Source: Gnetum montanum
Lineage: Eukaryota; Streptophyta; Gnetopsida; Gnetales; Gnetaceae
DNA length: 64,000 nucleotides
Assembly (NCBI GenBank): GCA_015680685.1
Contig: MNCI01011020.1
Coordinates: 139,126 to 203,125, forward strand
Direction of reading: 5' to 3'
Shown piece after piece: positions 56,669-64,000 of this stretch. The position numbers and the translations under genes are program-made. A model generated the notes under the pieces. The model did not search any database and had not been told where the DNA came from. It saw nothing but the letters and a program-made list of their open reading frames with translations. How positions within the stretch are numbered: the first letter of the stretch is position 1; every line of letters starts with the position of its first letter.

Positions 56669-58315
56669 TGTAATGATCAAAAATGTCGATGGTTGGAATC
56701 ACCAAGGGATCAACAAATGCACAATGTTAACCCCACCTCTGTGTGAGGGCCTTGTTAGAAATGGAAGCAAAGTGCCCTAAATGGTCTAGTCGATTGAATA
56801 GGGACTTTGTTGGTTGTAACTAGGGTGATGGGTGCAACTGAGGAATGGCATGGTTAGCCAAAATGCAAGTGCAAACAACATGAAATGGTGCTAAGTGTTA
56901 AAGAAATACTTTGTAGTGCTACTTGTAGAGTGTATCCATGGAATGGAGGCAAGTGTAGCCAAGGGTTTCGACTAAAACGAGAGTATCAACTTGTGAAGAC
57001 TACCACTTGAGCATAGTACAGCATGACAATGTGTGAAAAAGTGCAAAAATATGTACGAAAAATGCAATAAAATGCTAGAAATAAGAGAAAAAAATAGAAA
57101 ACTACCCTAAATAGGAGCATAGCTAACTCCAAAAGGGTCTCAGAAGTTACACAATGTACAACAAGCACTATGGAAGCATAGTCACAGTCTTGGTGGCGTC
57201 CGACCATGAAGTCCAACACTCATCGTGATGAATCATACCTACTAGCTTGGCCACCATAGTGTACTGTGTGGTGTTTTGTAGGGTTGCAACAAGGCTATAG
57301 TGTACCATGCAGTGCAAGCTACAATGGGTCCACCATGTATCATGCAATGTAGGGCTACAACGCGGTGTACCATGTGATGCAGCTATGCCTCTTTGCTAGT
57401 GTGGTGTGCTCTTGGGCTCATTCACCCATGGAGCTAAGTGCCATGATGCCAAAATTCCAAATGCCAAATGAAAGTGCTAATTTCCAACTAGTGAAAAATG
57501 GAAGTCCCCCCCCCCCCCCCCACCCCCCCCCCACCCCCAAAACCCANAAGGGTATTTATAAGGCTAAGGTTAACCCAAAATGCAAATTGGGTGCCATGTG
57601 GTAGTGCAATAGGTGGGACTACAAAAAAGTTCAAAGGTGACCAGAAAAGTTCAAAAAATTTTCTAACGCTAGCTACTATGCTTGCCCCATGTTACATGTG
57701 GGACACGGGATGCTACTCAAGAGCACGGTGTAGCATGGACACTTAGAAGAATCTGGTAAAAATTGTAGTCCTTGTTCTTGCTACGCTAGCTATGCTCTAG
57801 AGTATAGTAGGAGGGGTAGCCTTAGGAGTTAGAAAATCTACCAAATGCCTCTTCCATGTTAAGCTAGCTTGATAGCTTCTTGTCTAACACTTAGGAAAAA
57901 CTAGCCACTGAGGTATTGGCTATGCTCTAGAGCATAGCAAGGGTAATGAGAGAATAACAAAACACTTAGAAAATTATGAGAAATTTGTCATTTGTATGTT
58001 AGCTACACTTGCTATGCTCTAGAGCATAGTAGGGCATAGTAGCTATAGTGCCTAGCGTAATAGCTATAGTGCCATAGCATAATAGCTACAGTGCTAGGCG
58101 TAGCACAACACTTAGAAAAATTTTAGCAGCTTATGTCATCATTTTCTGACACTTAGCCAAAATTACAAAAAAATGGCCATTGAAGCTTACTACGCTCTAC
58201 TACAGTGGAGAGCGTGGTCCCAACACGTAGAGAAATTTGTAGAAAGTGCCATCATTTTGACACTTATTCAAATTTTTAGTTGAGATGCCAAGACTTGAAA
58301 TTTTGAGGTGTTTCA
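56669..58315 (-). mobile_element. Solo LTR (1647 bp) inserted in A2 RT, with ATGCT target-site duplication
   Basis: Left end TGTAATGATC, right end GAGGTGTTTCA, flanked by ATGCT at 56664-56668 and 58316-58320. Removing it and one ATGCT restores the RT reading PFGL.NAPTTFQ. The TATA box is on the minus strand at 57553-57560. The minus-strand start TGAAACACC matches the D and E LTRs. It contains a poly-C tract (57506-57535) and a 20-bp palindrome in three copies. The clean TSD shows insertion followed by LTR-LTR recombination. Confidence 0.9.
57789..58029. repeat. Palindromic GCTATGCTCTAGAGCATAGC repeats in the solo LTR
   Basis: A perfect 20-bp palindrome at 57919-57938, with near-perfect copies at 57789-57807 and 58011-58029. 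Related TAGCATAG/TAGCTATAG words fill 58025-58110. They lie in U3, upstream of the minus-strand TATA box. Confidence 0.85.
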
Positions 58316-59370
58316 ATGCTCCTACCACTTTCCAACTCCTAGTCTTAAGCATCTTTTAGTAGCAAATAGGTAGTGAAGTGAAAGTCTTTATGGATGACTT
58401 CTTCACCTATGGAGCTACATTTGAGTAAGCCTTGGATCACCTTGAGCAAGTACTCAAAAGATGTGTGGAAATAAACCTCTATCTCAATTGATAAAAGAAC
58501 CATCTCATGGTCCAAGAAGGCATTTTATTAGGGCACATAATCTCACAAGAAGGAATTGAGATCAACCTTAAAAAAATAAGGGTCATCCAAGGAATTACCC
58601 ATCAACTAGAAGCTATAATAGATGTTTGGTATTCCTTAGACACATTGGGTACCACCAAAAATTCATAGAAAATTTCACTAATATCGCAAAACCATTAGTT
58701 GAGCTCAAGAAGAAAAATACTTCATTTGTTTGGACCAAGGAATGTGAAAAATCATTTCAATAGTTGAAGGAGAAACTTGTAAAAAAGCCAATTCTATAGG
58801 CATCTTATTGATCTAAACCATCTTACATTATGATGGATGTATTAAATTATTCGTCAGGGGCTATGCTTAAGAAGTTAGATGATAAGAAATATCCATATTA
58901 CATCCATTGTGTATGTTGAAGCATTATGGGTGCACAACTAAACTACACCATGATAGAAAAAGAATAGATGGAAGTGGTGTTTACTCTAGAGAAATTCAAG
59001 CACTATGTGCTTAAATATAAAGTATTTTTGCACATTTACTAGAGTGTGATTTGCTTCCTGATGAATAAGTCAACGGCAAGTCCCCATGTCATAGGGTGGT
59101 TGGTGATCTTATAGGAATTTGATTTTATGATGGTAGACTAGAAGGGAACTAAGAATGTGGCTATTGATCACTTATCTTGGTTATGATGGGGAAACAAAGA
59201 GAAGGAAAGCTCATTATTTGATCTATTTCCTGATGAACTCCTCTTTGCCAAGGTTATAACTAGACAATTTCCCGCTAAGCCTAAATGGTATGATGGCATT
59301 CTTACCTATCTTTTTACTAAAGAGATGCCAAAAGGGTTGGACCACCGAAAGAAAAAATAGTTTCTTCAGT
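58316..59370 (+). pseudogene. Athila-like RT C-terminus and RNase H (A2)
   Basis: Continues NAPTTFQLLVLSIF..QIGSE, VKVFMDDFFTYGATFE.ALDH (catalytic FMDD at 58388-58400), LEQVLKRCVEINLYLN, NHLMVQEGILLGHIISQEGI and EINLKKIRVIQ. RNase H follows at 58790-59190 (IMGAQLNYTMIEKE.MEVVFT, LEKFKHYVLKYKVF, a decayed KYLLMNKSTASPHVIGWLV and KGTKNVAIDHLSWL). Frame changes and stops throughout. Confidence 0.75.
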
Positions 59371-60371
59371 AGGTGAAACACTTCATGGAGATCTATGAAC
59401 ATCTCTACAAGGTGTGTGCCAATGGCCTAGTTCATTGGTGTGTCCCTAATGATGATTAATTGCATGTTCTTCAAGATGCTCATGAGGGTCCTTGTGGAGG
59501 TCACTATGCTAGGAGATGCATGGCCATTAAAATCCTAATGGTGGGATATTATTGGCCAATAATTTTCAAGGATGCTCATCAATTTTTTCACTCTTGTAAA
59601 TGTTCTCAATGATATGGTGGAATGACTACTTGAATAAAGGAACCTTATTAGTGGATTAAACCAATGGAACCCTTCGAAATCTAGGGCATTAACTTTATGG
59701 ATCCCATCATGTCCATGTCAAATGAAAAGGCATACATCATACTTGGTGTTGACTATTGTATGACATGGGTGAAAGTAGTAGTTTTCACCAACTGTACATC
59801 TTCTATTACTACTTAGTTTGTACAATAGAATGTTGTAAATAGGGTTGGGTGCCATGTACATTAATTTTTGATAATGAAACCTACTTTATAGGCACACCTT
59901 TTAGAAGATTATGTAATGTTTGGGGGTTAAACATAAACTAACAACATTCTACCACCCTAAGCCAATGTCCAAGCTAAGGTTACAAATAGGGAAATCATAA
60001 AGATCCTAATGAGAACTATTAGTAAATATAGAAGAGACTAAAGTAGAAAACTCCATGATGCCCTTTGGGCGTATCACTCAACATGAAAACTCCATATAGG
60101 CTATTATCCCTATGAGCTGGTGTATGGAAAATTATCAACACTTCCTATTCATTCAGAGCTTCAAACACTTTCAATAGCTTGTAACCTTAACCTTCACTTA
60201 ATTTAAACACAAAAAGAATGATTAATGAATCTTAATCTACTACATGAAAATCGATTGGTAGCCCTATCATCTAATGAGTTGCACAAAGAATTTAACAAAA
60301 AGTACCATGACCTTAGAATTAGGAAAGTCAAATTTCAATCAGGAGATAAGGCCCTCTATTAGAACCCCACA
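59370..60371 (+). pseudogene. Athila-like integrase (A2), truncated at its C-terminus
   Basis: Traces: HVLQDAHEGPCGGHYARRCM (zinc finger), then core fragments around 59690-59880, and LGVKHKLTTFYHPKPMSKLR near 59925-59970 with frameshift. Then ITKILMRTISKYRRD, KLHDALWAYHST, LHIGYYPYELVYGKLSTLPI and HSELQTLSIACNLN, and RKVKFQSGDKALY.NPT at 60325-60370. The catalytic-Glu position reads QAKV (Lys). The protein stops where the B2 LTR begins at 60372; intact relatives continue past NP. Confidence 0.7.
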
Positions 60372-61363
60372 TGATGAGTGGTGAGGTACCGCTATGCTCA
60401 ACCATACGAATATGAGCTTTTCATGCATGATCTAGTTGAATTCCAAGGACTAAGTGCTTATGCACCCTTGTGAAAGAAGGATGGGTTTGTTGATCATTGT
60501 CTTCCCAAGCTTACCTGAATGTCATGATTGTATGATTAAGTAAGCTTGAGGCATATGATTTTTATAGCTTTTATGTTTTTATGTCTTGCACTAGTAGGGA
60601 AGGAGAGAGGTAACTAAGTGACTACTTTAACTTAACTACTCATTAACTAAGTTCTAACTAATCCTAACACTAGCATCTATTCTCAATTTTCATACACATC
60701 CTAAACCAGTGCAACACTGCTGGGATTACCAAATGCTAATCATTACTAGGTTACCAAGCATTACACGCATGCTTGAAGTGGTCATGCTTGTGTAATTTAA
60801 CAATTTTCTTAATTGATCAAAATGAATTGTTATGTTAATAATAGAAATGTAAAGTGCGTAAAATAAAATAAAATAAAATAAATGCATAAGAAAATAAAAT
60901 TTAAGAAATGTGTAAGAAAAAAATTTCAAGTGCTACAAGGATGAATCAAAGAGCTCATCTTTATTTCCATACACAAGGTGTGCTCAGGTACAAAATGCTT
61001 GAATAAAGATCTATTTACACTTAGACCTCTTACTGCAGGCACTTGGAAAATACTATAACTTTCAAACAGACTACAAGAGTTTTGTTACTTCACTGCTAAA
61101 AGACTTCCTCTCAATTGTGTGCCTAGGCACTGTATTTATAGGGTTGGGAGAAACTACTCTAATAATTAGAGTAATTTCTCTAATAATGAGAATAACTACT
61201 GAAATAACCACTAAAGTAACCACTCTAATAATTAGAATAACTGCTAGAGTAACCACTAGATTAATCACTCTAATAATTATAGTAACTACTCTAATAATTA
61301 GAATAACTGCTAGAGTAACCACTTTAATAATTAGAGTAACTGCTAGAGTAACTTCTCTTATCA
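60372..61363 (-). repeat. 3' LTR of B2, minus orientation (992 bp)
   Basis: TGATGAGTGG at 60372, right end CTCTTATCA at 61363. The minus-strand TATA box is at 61133-61140 (TATAAATAC). The body aligns with the B1 LTR. A (AAAAT/AAATA)n run lies at 60860-60890. U3 contains the palindromic minisatellite 61145-61355. The left flank CCACA belongs to A2 integrase; the matching TSD would be beyond the window. Confidence 0.75.
61145..61355. repeat. Minisatellite of ACTCTAATAATTAGAGT-type units in B2 U3
   Basis: About seven units of 25-35 bp alternating 'actctaataattagagtaac' and 'tgctagagtaaccact'. The 17-bp core is close to palindromic. Minus- and plus-strand ORFs of Val/Ile/Thr here are artefacts of the repeat. 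Confidence 0.85.
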
Positions 61364-63240
61364 TACTCCAATGACTGAATGAAAACTCATCCTTGAGTTC
61401 CTTACAAAATATTGGGAAGGTATGGGATCATTGACTAATTGACAACTGACAGTGAAATGGGATGACAGACTCAACACGTCTAGTGAATGGATTAATAAGC
61501 ATATTACAACATTAGTGTTCAATCATTTTGGTGAACACTCATACATAAATGACATCCAATCCTTTATTTGGTAGCTTGAAGAAAAGAGAGAGAGAGAGAG
61601 AGAAAGAAAGAATATGGAGCATGTTGCCACCAATGCTGAGATTGTGCCTTCTGTTGTTTATTCATAGCCATGCCATCAAACTTGCTCCTTTCGTAAATGC
61701 TCTAGTTCCATTCCATTTTGAGTGCTTCCTCCAAGCCCAATCCATTGTTTATATGATCACCATCTGCACACACAACACAGTCACAAATGAGCAAGGATAG
61801 ATAATCGAAAATGCAGTTGATACCTTACCTCGATATGAAGCACATTGGCTGAGTTGTAGTTATGGAAGAAATTGGTTCAAAGATTTATCACTAGAAACTA
61901 CCAAAAGTGTAGTGGTTAGGCAATTAGTAAAATGAAAAAAATTAAAAAATTTGTGCCAGGGCCCCCATGACCAAGAGTGAACCTCTAGTAGCTATAAGAT
62001 GGAAAAAATGAGGAACAAAAAAAATGAAAGATATCAATGGCTACACAAATAAAATGGATGTCATGGATGGGGATGAAACAAGAAATGATTGATTATAGAA
62101 GATTTTTAAGGAAAAGAAGTTAATAATTACACCAAAAAAGAATGCTAGTGGGTCCTCCCCAAACTAGGCTCATGCCCTTTATGCCCTAACAAACCCATAA
62201 ACCAAAGAGTCCGTAGGCTCTAGAAATGTCATTTGGAAGCAAGAGTTAAAAAATTACCCAAAAGAATTCACTAAAGAAAAATAATGTATCAACCAAGAAT
62301 AGACTAATGTTAAAACTAGCAATGAGGTGGAAAATGGGAAGAAAGATGGAGAGGAGAGAATGGAATGGAATCCCAAGAACAAGGTTGTGTAAAGCCCCTT
62401 GTGTATTTCATAGTTAAGATAATTGAGTATAACTCATCCCAAATATAGGCTCAAACCAACCACATTTAGTAACCTTGCATCAATACACTTGGCCAATCCA
62501 TCCTCTTGAGGCAACAAGAATGCTTCCACAAAGAGTGACCACCATCCCAAGGAGAGTGAGATGGAGAAGCAGGAAGTGAGAAAGGGCCTTAGTTAGAGGG
62601 AACCTTTAAGCATGGGTAACATGTCTTTCCAGTGCCATAACTAGCACTTGTAGCCTATATTGATTTATTATGTCTAAGGGGTGTGCTTTGAGTTCTCACC
62701 TTTTTCTATTTTTTCTATTCTTCTTTTTATGTTTATGCATGAGAACCATACCATGCAAAGATTTATTTTTATTCACTCAACAATATGATATTTGAACAAT
62801 GTCAAAATGGTGAAAAACCCAAGAAAAAGCATTGAAGCACCCAAGAGAATGGCCAGCACCAATTCATCGAATCCCCTTAAAGTCACACCCTTTTCATCCT
62901 TTGAGTCTTTCCTTGGTTTGAAAAATACCTAGCCACCAATTCATTAATAAGTTTACTTAGAAAAGGGGGACTGTAGAATTCCAAGTCAAAGGAGACCATA
63001 GAGTTGTATGGATGAGTGGACAGTGTGGACTCATTGCCCTTTTTACCTAAAGAACCATACCTTAATATCAACATCATAATTCAAAGGTAAAAATCAAACA
63101 TTAGCAATCAATATGATAAAATTCAATCCACCATCATGAGCACTTATTAGATGATGAATAAAAGTAAATCAAGCAAACAAAGAAATACTAAAAACGTGAA
63201 TGATGGTGTAGAAAAATAAGAAAAGTTGAAAGAATATGTA
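61364..63240 (-). other. 3' non-coding region and pol-ORF3 spacer of B2
   Basis: A polypurine-tract-like minus sequence (CATTGGAGTA, 61364-61373) and the CTCATCCTTGAGTTCCTT context match B1. The coiled-coil third ORF found in B1 is almost entirely missing: only about 500 bp separate this end from sequence homologous to 13740-14280 of B1. The conserved block is at 62571-62695. A (GA)n run is at 61584-61602. I see no gene. Confidence 0.5.
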
Positions 63241-64000
63241 AAAAAATTCAAAAATAACTAAGGGCCTAGAACGATTAGCATAGATGGCCATCTCCCGCAT
63301 GAATAAGTTGGAAGGAGGATATCCAAAATAGTGAGCAAGGTTGTCCATTAAGAGAGGTAGCATGTGTACTAGCTATTCTAAGCTCCTATAAAGGTTTGGT
63401 TTGTTACACATTGACCAACATTTTCTTATCTAGGCTCTCAGGTTTATATATTATCATGGCCCCTGAAGGAAAAGTTGCATAAATAATATAAGGTCCTTCC
63501 CACAATTTTTGAAATTTAGTACATTGTGACACATGTGTGGGATTCTAGTAGAGAACCTTATCTCTTAGATAATATTTAACTTTCCTAATTCTTAGGTCAT
63601 GACATTGTTTATTGAAGGCCTTGTGCAATTCATTAGATGACAAGGCAACTAATCAATTTTCATCTAGCAAGTTAAGGGGTACTAACCATTGTTTCTGTGC
63701 TAGATCAAGGTCAAGGTTGAGGTCACATGTCATGGATAGTGTATGGAGCTCAGTTTGAAAGGAAAGCATTGGTAATTTACTGTACATAAACTCATAGGGA
63801 GAGTAGCCTATAGGGAGTTTCCATGTGGAACGATATGCCCAAAGAGCATCATTCAATTTAGTGCTCCAGTCTTTCCTAAACTTGCTAATGGTTCTTGTCA
63901 ATATCTTCGTAATCTCCTTGTTGGTGACTTCTGCTTGAGCATTCGCTTGGGGGTGGTATGGTGTAGACAATTTATGCTCAACCACTAAGCATTGCATTAA
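63240..64000 (-). pseudogene. Athila-like integrase C-terminal half and pol tail (B2), cut by window edge
   Basis: Open 63653-63997 (114+ codons): VEHKLSTPYHPQANAQAEVT, NKEITKILTRTISKFRKDWS, TKLNDALWAYRSTWKLPIGY, SPYEFMYSKLPMLSFQTELH. The catalytic Glu is present (QAEVTN). The tail continues with stops through LRDKVLY.NPTHVSQCTKFQ, KLWEGPYIIY and the PSNLFMREMAIYANR block (63260-63310) that B1 shares. It is the best preserved Athila integrase in the window; the N-terminal part lies beyond 64000. Confidence 0.85.

Noticed and set aside
57498-57746. Proline-rich ORFs
   Set aside because: Caused by a poly-C tract in a solo LTR, with an N in the frame.
61071-61374. Val/Ile/Thr-rich ORFs on both strands (membrane-like)
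   Set aside because: They are translations of the palindromic minisatellite.

Overview
The window looks like intergenic heterochromatin from a large, repeat-rich seed-plant nuclear genome, in a draft assembly. There is a 733-base N gap at 41447-42179 and single Ns at about 5444 and 57547. I found no intact host gene, rRNA, tRNA or bacterial feature. Nearly all of it is nested, decayed LTR retrotransposon sequence with many TAG/TGA stops, consistent with C-to-T decay of methylated DNA. The species cannot be named from this.

Left end (1-5640): an edge-truncated minus-strand copy of the gag-pro element described below (gag fragment, primer-binding site, LTR) is joined head-to-head to a shorter plus-strand LTR of the same family. 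A LINE reverse-transcriptase relic and AT-rich gene-free DNA follow.

Athila-like Ty3/gypsy sequence fills 5640-19969 and 50829-64000. Copy A1 (+) runs about 5640-9479, B1 (-) 9480-18710, A3 (+) 18740-19969, B3 (-) 50829-51720, A2 (+) 51721-60371 and B2 (-) 60372 to the window end. LTRs begin TGATGAGT and end ACTCATCA. The primer-binding sites are decayed forms of a tRNA-Asp match, and B1 and A3 keep a third ORF between pol and the 3' LTR. A2 reverse transcriptase is split by a 1647-bp solo LTR with a perfect ATGCT target-site duplication.

Tat/Ogre-like sequence, mostly minus strand, fills about 19970-26095 (element E: LTR, minisatellite, integrase, two RNase H domains, end of RT) and 44600-50828 (element D: protease, gag, primer-binding site, LTR). 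Between them, on the plus strand, lie two tandem related copies of a multi-exon gene with matching splice junctions (26553-30415, and 30600-44460 interrupted). They resemble the antisense ORF known from Tat elements.

Exon 4 of the second copy is interrupted by the youngest-looking element, 33437-42497. It has two LTRs of about 3.3 kb, a primer-binding site, a gag-protease frame with a single in-frame TAG, a polypurine tract and no RT, RNase H or integrase. Both LTRs carry fragments of host-like genes in U3: a pentatricopeptide-repeat (PPR) gene and a segment matching the large subunit of chromatin assembly factor 1 (FAS1). This cargo-carrying, non-autonomous element is the most interesting object in the window, followed by the tandem antisense gene pair.
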